Source: Heterostelium album PN500 (Eukaryota; Evosea; Eumycetozoa; Acytosteliales; Acytosteliaceae). Taken from it: a stretch of 64,000 nt of DNA. Within the stretch, counting starts at the first letter, position 1. Each line of letters begins with the position of its first letter. Below the pieces are notes generated by a model, which made no database searches, was not told where the DNA came from, and worked only from the letters and a program-made list of their open reading frames with translations. Both the position numbers and the translations under genes were made by a program. This document shows, piece by piece, positions 11,165 through 19,825 of this stretch. The stretch covers positions 434,001-498,000 of the forward strand of contig NW_008805077.1 of assembly GCF_000004825.1 (NCBI RefSeq), read 5' to 3'.

Positions 11165-13129
11165 CTATTCTATTCCTTTACTAAAGATTTGTTCAAGTTT
11201 AGATTGATGAAATATTCGAGCTATTAATTTTCCTTTGGGCGAACATTGATTTTCAGAATATAATAAATAATAATTATCGTCCAACTTTCTAATTGATAGT
11301 ATTTGAAATGGCTTAAATCTATAGATGATATTGGTGATTAATTTGATAGTGTTTGGAATGCTGATATTGTTATTAGATAGTATTTGAAATGACGTAAATC
11401 TATAGATGATATTGTTGATTAATTTGATAGTGTTTGGAATGCTGATATTGTTATTAGATAGTTTTTCAAATTCAAGTGTGTTGAGTGTTGATGGTATCAA
11501 ATGCAATATATCATTGAGATCATTGTTACCAATATCCAGATGTTCTATGGTGGTTGGTAGTTTAAATTTAGGAGGTCCATCTACGAATGTTGGAAGACGA
11601 AGTTCTCTTAATGAACATGTTTGATCGGCAACACCATCAAAACCAAAATCTATATTGTTCTCATCTGAACCCAATGATTTCATATATAAATTGATTGTTC
11701 TAATACCAGTTGGTAGAATTATTTTTGATTGTCTGGGATCACTAGATACTGATAAACTATCGATCTTAATGTTTGATGTAATTGGAGGAAAACTGTCATT
11801 TCTATAATAGAATATTTCCAAGTGATATTGCAGCGTTTCTGGGAATATTTCATCGATATTGAATCGACAACCTACAGTATGGATACTTTTCAATGATGTT
11901 GGCATGGCTCCTTTCAATATATTCTCTTTTCCTTGTAGTCTAATATCTAGTGATTCTAAAGTTGGTGGGAGATAGTTGAGATTGGATATTGTAGTATCCT
12001 GTCGACTGCTCAGGAGAAAAATGTAGAGTGATTGAAGACTGGAAAGTGATGATATTGCTTGTAACCATGAAATTGGTAAGTAGGATTCGGTTTCCGTACA
12101 ATCTTCACTTGATGTCGAATCGATAGAATATCGTAAATCAGCTTTGAGTGGAGAGGTGTAATTCGTAAGAGATAAACTTTTGAGAGAAGAAGGAAGTACA
12201 CCTGGTTGAAATTCATGTCGATAACCATCCAGAGTAAATTTCTGTAAAACATCGGGAAGTACACCCGGTAGAATTTCTAATTCATAGTTATGTAGATTTA
12301 GGTAGCGTAAACCACTTGGAAGTACACCTGGTAGAATTGTATGTTGATAGTTGTTAAGATCGATTTTGCTTAGACCACTTGGAAGTACACCCGGTAGAAA
12401 TTCATATTGATAGTTGTATAGAGAAAGTTTGCGCAAAGAATCGGGAAGTACACCTGGTGGAATCTCTTGTTTGAGAGGATCTTCAAAATCTAACACCTCT
12501 AATGTATTGGGAAGTGATCCTTTAACAAGTTGTTCATTGAAATTGTATTTAAATTTGATAGATTTGATTGACTTTGGTAATCCATATTTCAATGTGTTGC
12601 ATCCTTTCAACTTTGTTACTGATTGTGATTCCGAAATTAATCTGTAGAGATACTCCATATCATCCTCAGTATATTCGTTAGTTGTAATATCGATAACTGA
12701 AACATTGTTGGGAATACTCTTGAGATTTCTAACATCATCTATAGATAAAAATAATATAGTCAGGTTAAAAATAATCAATAGTTAATCTTTTAAAATTTAA
12801 AGATATTTACCATAATGATAATCGAATGTATAATATTTTATTTTACCAATAATGAGTGTACATTTAGTCTTTGATTGAATCGATTTCAACAAGATATTAT
12901 TATATGATGGTAAGTTGAAATGTTTATGATTTTGATTAATATCAGTGGTATTAAGTGTAAATAGGTTGATATTATTAGTGTTGAATACTAAATATTTATC
13001 TCTATCGTTGTACCATCTCTTACAAACTAAACTGAAACAAATGATATCAATATCATACTCTAAATAACTAACTATTTTATTTAATATTAAATGTGAAAGA
13101 TTTACTATTTTATCTGTTTGATTGTTCAT
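11165..13129 (-). CDS. F-box protein with FNIP repeats
   Basis: Exon 1 (13129-12811) encodes an F-box: LSHLILNKIVSYL, then ICFSLVCKRWYNDRDKYL. A phase 1 intron (12810-12739) leads to exon 2 (12738-11165), for 630 residues in all. Exon 2 carries a run of about 22-residue FNIP repeats with the core PGVLPxxL, at least seven copies near residues 190-310, then more diverged units. F-box proteins act as substrate receptors of SCF ubiquitin ligases, with the repeats presumably binding the target; that is inference from the F-box. It is divergent from the ankyrin gene starting at 13313, with only 183 bases between their starts. I chose the MNNQT start because all paralogues share it. It ends with a recent 27-residue internal duplication. 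Confidence 0.88.
11295..11456. repeat. Two tandem 81-base units inside the FNIP gene
   Basis: Two nearly identical 81-base copies (units starting at 11295 and 11376) duplicate 27 codons in frame, so the protein contains NNNISIPNTIKLI twice. The paralogues have a single copy at this place. Confidence 0.9.
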
Positions 13130-13312
13130 TATTGTTAATTTTAACAAAAAGTAAGAAAAGAAGAGATTAACTATAAAAAATAATATTTAAAAACTTTAAA
13201 AATTCTATGATTCCTATTCTTTTTTCTTTCTACCTTTTTCGGATTTTTTTTTCACAAAACACCATGTTTTTATGTTATTCAAAAACACTTTTAAATAATA
13301 AACTAAAAATAA

Positions 13313-15010
13313 ATGGATTTATTATTTAAAAGAATATTAAATTCTTTAGAGTTGAGAAGAATTATATTTAAAAGTGTTAAAGATATTCATGATCAACAAA
13401 CAGTACTTTCTTTAAGATGTGATTGGTATGATCTCGGTTGTTTTCCAGATCACCTGATCAAGTTCAATTACATTCAGAGGTATAAAGAGATATTCAATAC
13501 TTTAATAAAACCTAATAGAGTGAAATCAAATAATTTTAGTACGATCTCCAAATTTAAACAATTATACAACGAATCATTCGAAACAGCAATCACATGTGGT
13601 TCGACAATCGAGTTGGTAGAATTCCTTCATGATTCATTTAAAGGTGAAATAGATTATAAGAAGAGACTTCTTTATTATCATTATCAGAGTAACCTTCCAC
13701 TGATTAAATTTCTTCATGAGAATGTCAATGGCTGGTTCGAGTCATTGGGTACAAGAGTTATGGATGTTGCTGCATGTTCCAGCTTGGAAGTTGTAGAGTT
13801 CCTTCATTTCAATAGGAGCGAAGGTTGTACCACTGATGTTCTTGATAACGCTAGTAAAATGGGTAGATTCGATATTGTCCAGTTTCTCCATTCTCATCGC
13901 ACAGAAGGCTGTTCAGTGGTAGCATTAGATTCTGCTCCCTCATTTGGTAGTTTGGAATTGGTGATGTTTCTCCACTACAATAGAAGTGAAGGATGTACCA
14001 CCAAAGCTGTAGACAATGCCGCTGACAATGGCTATTTGGAAAAAGTTAGGTTCTTAATTGAGAACAGAACAGAAGGTTTTACAAATGACGCAATCTACTA
14101 TTCTGCAATATATGGACATTTGGAAGTACTGAAGTATCTAATGGCGAATATATCTGAAACATTGGAAATCTCTTTAACTTCATCACTTTTAGGACAATGT
14201 AAACAACCTGTATTCCAATACTTGATAGAGAATACCAGTGCCAGTCAAGTCATTTCCTCAAGTACAATGGATTGTGTAGCGAATACAGGTGACCTAGAAT
14301 TCATTAAGTATCTTCATTTCAATAGGAGTGAGGGATGCTCATCCGATTCTCTACATAATGCAGCTGTCAACGGACATTTGCAAGTGGTGAAGTTCCTCAA
14401 TGAGAATCGTACCGAAGGTTGTAAGTCGAATACAATGTCGTTGACAGCGAGCAACGGTCATTTCGAAACATTCAAATATCTCATGGAATTCAGTAGATTC
14501 AATCAAAGATGTTCGGAATCAGTGATTGACTATTTTGCCAACTACAAAGATACGACAGCACTCCAATGGCTGAAGGACAATACAACATTGAAATGTACTG
14601 TTTTTGCTTACAGGAATGCTATTGAATCCGGTAATCTTGCAACACTTCAATGGGTTCGCGAAAATACTACACACCCAATTCCGCTATTCGCAATGGATTG
14701 CGCTGCTTCTCCTAACAGAAACAACTTGTCAATATTAAAGTATATTCATGATAATGGTGGTAAATGTACGAAAAATGCAATGAATCTCGCTTCTAGTTTA
14801 CCAATCATCACATTTCTTCATTATAATCGTAGTGAAGGTTGTAGTTCCAAAGCAATGTATCGAGCAATATCCAATGATAACGTTCCAATTATCAAATTCC
14901 TTGATAAAAACACAACAGATCACCTAAATACATCTTATATTGAATTGAACGATGAAAAGACATTTGATTTTCTCGCCAGAAGGGAGCTAATCAAACAAAT
15001 AAAAATTTAA
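13313..15010 (+). CDS. Ankyrin-repeat protein, 565 residues
   Basis: Single-exon gene. The N-terminus (FKRILNSLELRRIIFKSV, then LRCDWYDLGCFPDHLIKF) matches the conserved head of the other ankyrin proteins here. From about residue 85 it is built of ankyrin-like units of 26-33 residues with the recurrent pattern LEVVEFLHFNRSEGC followed by AAxNGH. Such proteins usually serve as binding scaffolds; no catalytic domain is present. The 183 bases upstream are shared with the divergent F-box/FNIP gene, so the pair may be co-regulated. The frame is intact. Confidence 0.88.
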   Translation: MDLLFKRILNSLELRRIIFKSVKDIHDQQTVLSLRCDWYDLGCFPDHLIKFNYIQRYKEIFNTLIKPNRVKSNNFSTISKFKQLYNESFETAITCGSTIELVEFLHDSFKGEIDYKKRLLYYHYQSNLPLIKFLHENVNGWFESLGTRVMDVAACSSLEVVEFLHFNRSEGCTTDVLDNASKMGRFDIVQFLHSHRTEGCSVVALDSAPSFGSLELVMFLHYNRSEGCTTKAVDNAADNGYLEKVRFLIENRTEGFTNDAIYYSAIYGHLEVLKYLMANISETLEISLTSSLLGQCKQPVFQYLIENTSASQVISSSTMDCVANTGDLEFIKYLHFNRSEGCSSDSLHNAAVNGHLQVVKFLNENRTEGCKSNTMSLTASNGHFETFKYLMEFSRFNQRCSESVIDYFANYKDTTALQWLKDNTTLKCTVFAYRNAIESGNLATLQWVRENTTHPIPLFAMDCAASPNRNNLSILKYIHDNGGKCTKNAMNLASSLPIITFLHYNRSEGCSSKAMYRAISNDNVPIIKFLDKNTTDHLNTSYIELNDEKTFDFLARRELIKQIKI

Positions 15011-15133
15011 AATAATAAATAAAAAAAAATGTTAACAAACAACTCCAATCTAAAATCAATATCAGCATTCCAAACACTAACTAATCGATCACCAATCTCA
15101 TACATAAATTTGGACTATTTAATAGTCAAACAA

Positions 15134-15484
15134 TTAGAATTTGTCCTCCTCTTCTAATTCATTGTTGTTATTATTAGTTTTGCAAGATCTTCCTCTCCTT
15201 CTCTTCAAAGGTCTCTCTTCCTCTTCTGAATCTTGGATATCTAAATTGTCATTCCTGAATTGACAAGTTTCACAATTTTTTACAAAGTTGATTGTTATTT
15301 TATAGTCATCTATAAAATATACTTCATCTCTAGATCGAATCACCCTCATATAACTGAGAGATAAATGTCCTTTGTTGGTATGATGAAGCTTGTTAAGATA
15401 GAGTTGAATATCATCATCGAATAAATAAAATATTTTTCTAAGACATCTGTTGTCTATAATGAGCGACTTGTTATGTACATACAA
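15134..15484 (-). CDS. Unrecognised basic/acidic-tailed protein, start unresolved
   Basis: An open frame of about 116 codons on the minus strand. The C-terminal part has an acidic run (DSEEEERP), a likely nuclear signal (KRRRGR) and an asparagine stretch before an acidic end. There is no in-frame ATG at the beginning; the frame stays open upstream to about 15520, so this is probably a 3' exon or a relic beside the retroelement nest. The function is unknown. Confidence 0.4.
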   Translation of the reverse strand: MYVHNKSLIIDNRCLRKIFYLFDDDIQLYLNKLHHTNKGHLSLSYMRVIRSRDEVYFIDDYKITINFVKNCETCQFRNDNLDIQDSEEEERPLKRRRGRSCKTNNNNNELEEEDKF

Positions 15485-15797
15485 ATAGAAAAGCAGGGGA
15501 AGAAGTATGCCGGTATATATTCAAAACAAAAAAAGAAAAAGAAAACCTATGACTAATAATAAATTAATTGTAAGTTTATTTTTAATCCTTGTTTGTGGAT
15601 ATAAATAATAATATTTCTTTTAATTTCAAAGATTAAACCTAATATCTTGAAGAAGATATTTAAGGGTTTAACCCAAAAGAACAATAAAATTATAAATATA
15701 TATAAATCATTAATAGATAAATATCAAATTAAATTATCATCTTTTCAAATAATTAAAAAGAAAATACTCAGAGGATAACTTCAGACTGTAATTTTTC
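15485..15797. other. Spacer, no gene seen
   Basis: AT-rich sequence between the small unrecognised frame and the retroelement nest. Confidence 0.4.
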
Positions 15798-15880
15798 ACT
15801 CATGATCAGTCAACAAATTGCAGGTATTGATATTAACCTGCTAGTTCGTGTTATAATTTACGTGTCATGACAGTGACTCC
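15798..15880 (-). mobile_element. TRE-like LINE, 3' tail fragment
   Basis: Carries the two stem-loops that end all TRE-like copies here: CAGGTTAATATCAATACCTG and the TTGTTGACT...AGTCAACAA hairpin. It is joined to an ACAGTGACTCC piece that matches an internal part of the element's reading frame, so it is an internally deleted copy. Confidence 0.75.
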
Positions 15881-15889
15881 TTCGACTCG

Positions 15890-16290
15890 TAACCTTTGAT
15901 ACCACTATTTTTTTTTTTTTTAACAAAGTGGTATACATGTTTTATTAAAAGTTGAATTGAAAGGATGGATTTACCATCAAGTTTTTTTTCGAAGTCTATT
16001 TTTTTTTTTTTCTTTTTAGTTGTTTGTTGATTTAATTAATTAGTTGGCAGGTTGGGAAGAGAGTTAATTTAATTTACTTTATTAGTTGGCTGGTGTTGGA
16101 GTGTTGTTTATTAATTTTAGAATGTTTCTGTGGATATCCAAGTCGGATAAAATAGATTGGTTGGAGAAATTGAGTATTTTGTCATCTTGACTGAATAGAA
16201 TTTAACTGACATGTTTCCAAATGTTGTGGTAGATGATCGCTGTTAGGTCTGATGATTCATCGCAGAGGTACCTTTGATACCAGACATTTC
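15890..16290 (-). mobile_element. Second LINE-like remnant, end of a reverse-transcriptase ORF
   Basis: One minus-strand frame reads YQRYLCDESSDLTAIIYHN, WKHVS, a stop, then DDKILNFSNQSILSDLDIHR and ends TPTPAN with a stop at 16084-16082. A T-tract follows on the plus strand, as for a poly(A) tail. It differs from the main TRE family in this window. It resembles the C-terminal end of a LINE ORF, but the match is by general character only. Confidence 0.4.
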
Positions 16291-16318
16291 TTCACTTTTT
16301 TTTTTTTTTGTTGTTTTT

Positions 16319-16403
16319 GCAAAAAAAGATTTGTTGATTCATGATCAGTCAACAAATTGCAGGTATTGATATTAACCTGCTAGTTCCTGTTTAATATTAT
16401 ATT
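16319..16403 (-). mobile_element. TRE-like LINE, 3' tail running into the assembly gap
   Basis: Same terminal stem-loops as the other copies, preceded by the A/T tract. The rest is hidden by the run of N that starts at 16404. Confidence 0.8.
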
Positions 16404-16503
16404 NNNNNNNNNNNNNNNNNNNNNNNNNNNNNNNNNNNNNNNNNNNNNNNNNNNNNNNNNNNNNNNNNNNNNNNNNNNNNNNNNNNNNNNNNNNNNNNNN
16501 NNN
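16404..16503. other. Assembly gap (100 N)
   Basis: Exactly 100 N, the usual placeholder for a gap of unknown size. It lies inside a nest of near-identical retroelement copies, which explains the failed assembly. Confidence 0.99.
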
Positions 16504-16536
16504 CTTTTTTGCAAAAAAAAAAAAAAAAAAAAAAAG

Positions 16537-16765
16537 TAAACGCGTAAATTTAAATCTGATTGGAATCTAAATCCTTCCAACTACGTGCCACCACTCTATA
16601 CTGTTGTTCATCAACACCCAACTACTGTTAGATCTATTCTATCCTGATACTACTCAACTTATTAATTAATAATAACTATAACAATAATAATAATAACAAT
16701 AACAACAATAACAATAATAATAATAATAACATTTTTTTTGGCTATATTTCTCACGTCCTATACTT
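16537..16765 (+). mobile_element. TRE-like LINE, 3' fragment in plus orientation
   Basis: Encodes the last residues of the element's ORF (KFKSDWNLNPSNYVPPLYT, ending TTVRSILS and a stop), then the AAT-type microsatellite and the start of the CTCACG stem. It lies head to tail against minus-strand copies on both sides. Confidence 0.8.
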
Positions 16766-16874
16766 TATGTACCAAGGAGTCACTGTCGATTTAAATTTAC
16801 TATACTTTATCTCTCTGACCTTATTCAACATGTTTAATACAGATGCTTTGCTTAATCATTTCAATCCTCTACCT

Positions 16875-17041
16875 GTTTTTTTTTTTTTTTTTTTTTTTTT
16901 TGTTTTGCAAAAAAGATTTGTTGACTCATGATCAGTCAACAAATTGCAGGTATTGATATTAACCTGCTAGTTCGTGTTTTATGTTATATTTACATTCTCA
17001 CACAGGCCGTGAGAAATATAGCCAATAAAATGTTATTATTA

Positions 17042-17073
<32 letters not shown>

Positions 17074-17640
17074 GTTATAAATTATTAATTAATAAGTTGA
17101 GTAGTATTAGGATAGAATAGATCTAACAGTAGTTGCGTGTTGATGAACAACAGTATAAAGTGGTGGCACGTAGTTGGAAGGATTAAGATTCCAATCAGAT
17201 TTAAATTTACGCGTTAATGCAGAGCAATCGACAGTGACTCCTTGGGAGATTGAATTAGCGATCGTGAAGTTAAGCTTGTGGTAATTGGCATCGATTAATT
17301 TGGTGTAATGGGTGACTGCTCTCTTGACGGTATTTTCCAGCTTGTAATGGGTACCATCACCAAACATTTCACAGGACAGCGCCTGCCATAACGAATGTAC
17401 GATAGCAGCAGTAAGGTGGGTGAAGTGGACAGTAGTACAAATAGGACCGTCGAACTTGATGCACGAGTGCTTCCAATTACGAAGTCTATAGTTACAGTAC
17501 TTGTGGTATATACGTTTGATAAAGGAAAGGAACTGCTGTGAGACTACAATCCTGCATTTGAAGAAGAAATGTTCATGTGGGTTGCAGAGTTCAGTGAAGG
17601 TGTCACCCTGTTTTCGCAACCAAAGTTGCTCCAGTGGCTA
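16875..17640 (-). mobile_element. TRE-like LINE copy, 5'-truncated, downstream of tRNA-Lys
   Basis: A tRNA-associated non-LTR retrotransposon of the kind known from dictyostelids. It retains the C-terminal 165 or so codons of ORF2 (17619-17107), the 3' untranslated region with three stem-loops, and an A tail (the T tract at 16875-16905). Compared with the copy at 60200-61941 it starts at GGTGACACC, in the zinc-finger region. The 17641-17697 segment is GC-richer and contains ATGCGCGCAT; it could be the element's 5' end joined by internal deletion, but I cannot prove this. It lies about 95 bases past the tRNA 3' end in the same orientation. Confidence 0.85.
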
Positions 17641-17732
17641 GTCGACCGGCGTTAGGTTTGAGGGTTTTCTTCCCCAAGTTCAATGGTGAGGAGTAAATGC
17701 GCGCATTAATAACTAATCTATTGAAAAGAAAA

Positions 17733-17805
17733 CGCCCAATGTGGGGCTCGAACCCACGACCACACGGTTAAGAGCCGTGCGCTCTACCGACTGAGCTAAC
17801 CGGGC
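17733..17805 (-). tRNA. tRNA-Lys (CTT)
   Basis: Seven-base acceptor stem GCCCGGT/ATTGGGC with two G-T pairs, D-arm TAGCTCAG...GAGC, anticodon stem CACGG/CCGTG around CTCTTAA giving CTT, and T-arm GTGGGTTCGAGCCCCAC. No intron. It serves as the landing site of the TRE-like copy on its 3' side. Confidence 0.96.
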
Positions 17806-18364
17806 GCTGTGTTTTTAAAAAGAAAATTTTACATTTATAAACTTTCATTCCAATTTTGTTGCCAACAACTTTGAGCAAACAGTAAGTAATAGTAGATTAT
17901 TTTTTCATTTTTGTTCCCTCTTTAGTAATATTATTCTTAGATTTACATCATATCAGTTAATATATCTTATTTCACTAGTTTTACGTTCACTATAGGGACA
18001 ATATCGGTGCTAAAGCAGCTAAATTCTACAAAACTAAGAATAAATATACATATGCTACCGAATTCAAGTGGCTGTGGTGATGTACTTGGAGTTAGGAAAA
18101 CAAAGTCGAACATAGAGGGTGTTGAGCTTGATTAACTGATCTAATTCGATCAAAATAAAAGATATTATTGAAGACAATTGAACAGAATAAAAAGAATGAT
18201 AACTTCAATGTCATCCAGTAACAGAGAAGCAATAATTATGATGAATACCAAAGTGAAAGAATTCATTGGATATACTATAGTAGATCAAGCAACTTAGTTT
18301 AAAAACAAAAACAAAAAAATCTTAATCTATTTTAAATTTATTTTATTTATTTTATTTTCTTTAT
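17806..18364. other. Spacer with one exon-like patch
   Basis: On the plus strand, after an AG near 18000, the frame DNIGAKAAKFYKTKNKY runs to EFKWLW and a stop near 18080. It is too short to identify and probably a relic. The remainder shows no gene. Confidence 0.25.
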
Positions 18365-18853
18365 TTATTTTGAAATTGGTTCTAATTTGACGTAGATCTG
18401 TGTTAGTAATTCAGATGGTGGAGTTACACCACAGTCATTCAGGTAGACTTCGACTGACGGATATTCACTTGGTATTCTGTTGATCTTTACAATTTCCTCA
18501 AAGATAGTTTGGTATTGACGATTGAGATTCTCGTATGGTCCTTTGTAAAGCATGACTGCATATTCACCTTCTTCCCAAACGATGTGTTTTACTTGCTCTT
18601 GACCGGAGAGATTCAATGCTGCCAATTGCTCCTTTGTAATTAAAATCGAAGCGACTGATCTACACTGATCGGGTGCAACCTCGCAGGGATTATCGTAAAA
18701 GTATCCTATGAATTTTTCATAAACGACATTCTTTTCTTCGATGAACTTAAACATATCGCAAACAGTTCTCTTGAAAGTTGTATCATATGGACCAACACCA
18801 TGGATTCCTATAGAATCTCTACTTTTAACAAACTGAATTTCAATTTCTGACAT
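18365..18853 (-). CDS. GyrI-like (AraC effector-binding) domain protein, intact
   Basis: 162 residues in one exon, the normal size of a stand-alone GyrI-like small-molecule-binding domain. Landmarks are SIGIHGVGPYDTTFKR near the start, FIGYFYDNPCEV in the middle, HIVWEEGEYAVMLYKGPYENL, with the paired Glu residues that line the ligand pocket in the family, and YPSVEVYLNDCG near the end. In bacteria such domains bind drugs or other small ligands; the ligand here is unknown. It is the only undamaged member of the three in this window. It is divergent from the frameshifted paralogue at 19216, and each has its own copy of the ATTTCTTGGAAAT box. Confidence 0.85.
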   Translation of the reverse strand: MSEIEIQFVKSRDSIGIHGVGPYDTTFKRTVCDMFKFIEEKNVVYEKFIGYFYDNPCEVAPDQCRSVASILITKEQLAALNLSGQEQVKHIVWEEGEYAVMLYKGPYENLNRQYQTIFEEIVKINRIPSEYPSVEVYLNDCGVTPPSELLTQIYVKLEPISK

Positions 18854-18948
18854 TTTAAATTAATATATTATATAAATAAATATTTATTATCTTCATTAAA
18901 TATTTAATTATTAATCATTAAAAACAAATCAAAATTTATAAACCTTTA

Positions 18949-18961
18949 ATTTCCAAGAAAT
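18949..18961 (-). promoter_or_regulatory. ATTTCTTGGAAAT box upstream of GyrI-like gene 2
   Basis: Same 13 bases in gene orientation, 96 bases before the ATG at 18853, followed by TAAAG as at gene 1. Confidence 0.6.
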
Positions 18962-19114
18962 TGATCAAAGAGTTAAAAGGTTATAAATTGATCTTTCGAA
19001 AGCGCGCTCAATTTTTATAGTTTTTTTTTTGTGACAAAACAAAACTGCTACACTTGTAACCACAAAAAAACTATTTTAGTAAATTTACAAAACTATTTAA
19101 ATGTTAGGTTGTTA

Positions 19115-19127
19115 ATTTCTTGGAAAT
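19115..19127 (+). promoter_or_regulatory. ATTTCTTGGAAAT box upstream of GyrI-like gene 3
   Basis: Same 13 bases in gene orientation, 89 bases before the ATG at 19216. The flanking CAAAACAAAACTG near 19035 also resembles the foldback arm at 7953. Confidence 0.6.
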
Positions 19128-19215
19128 TTGAAAGTTCATTATCTATTTTAATTTACTTATTTTAAAAGTTAAAACACTTTACTTAATAAGTTAAAATTTA
19201 AAAATTAATCTTTTA

Positions 19216-19730
19216 ATGTCAGAAGTAAGTACAACATATGATGTTCAAGTAATTCATTTCCCAAAATCAGAAATGATTGGAGTCACGGGTATTGGAGAAT
19301 ATGAGGTGACAATGAAAAAGAATTGTGGAGTGTTGTTCAAGTTTTTTGGTGAACGTAACATTAAACCTGGTCAATTTGCTGCCTTCTTCTTTGACAATCC
19401 TATCGAAGTACCAGAAGAAAAGTTAAAATCGGTGGCCGCAGTAAAGGTTACATCCGAACAGCTGGCATCCCTATCACTCTCTGGTGACGAACCGGTAGAG
19501 CCAATCGTATGGGAAGAGGGTGACTATGCAGTTGTCGTATACACTGGTCCATACAGTGGTCTCATTCCACTCTATGATTATATTTTCGGTGTTTTTCTAC
19601 CAAAGATCTTTGGTAGAAAAACAGAACTCCAAGCAAATATCCAGTGATTGAAACTCATCTCAACGACCACTCAACTACAGCACCTGAAAACCTAATCACC
19701 CAAATTCATGTCAAATTAGAAACAATTTGA
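19216..19730 (+). pseudogene. GyrI-like domain protein, frameshifted near its end
   Basis: The first 133 or so codons are a good GyrI-like domain (MIGVTGIGEYEVTMKK, FAAFFFDNPIEVPEE, PIVWEEGDYAVVVYTGPYSG). The frame then enters RKTELQANIQ and stops at about 19647. In another frame the expected ending is present (RTPSKYPVIETHLNDHS, then ITQIHVKLETI, stop at 19728-19730). The break corresponds to a net loss of one base (or gain of two) and falls at a 34-base perfect palindrome. The protein would lose its last strand, so it is probably inactive unless the base change is an error. Confidence 0.75.
19590..19623. repeat. 34-base perfect palindrome in a coding region
   Basis: The 17-base half TGTTTTTCTACCAAAGA is followed at once by its exact reverse complement, with no loop. 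It covers the point where the GyrI-like frame breaks. Neither paralogue encodes a comparable sequence there. Confidence 0.95.
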
Positions 19731-19825
19731 TTGTTGTCAAAATCAATAAAGACATCACAATTCTTATCCACAAAATAAATAATAATTTAGTTTTGGTGGG
19801 AAAAAGAAAATGTTTTTATTTATCT

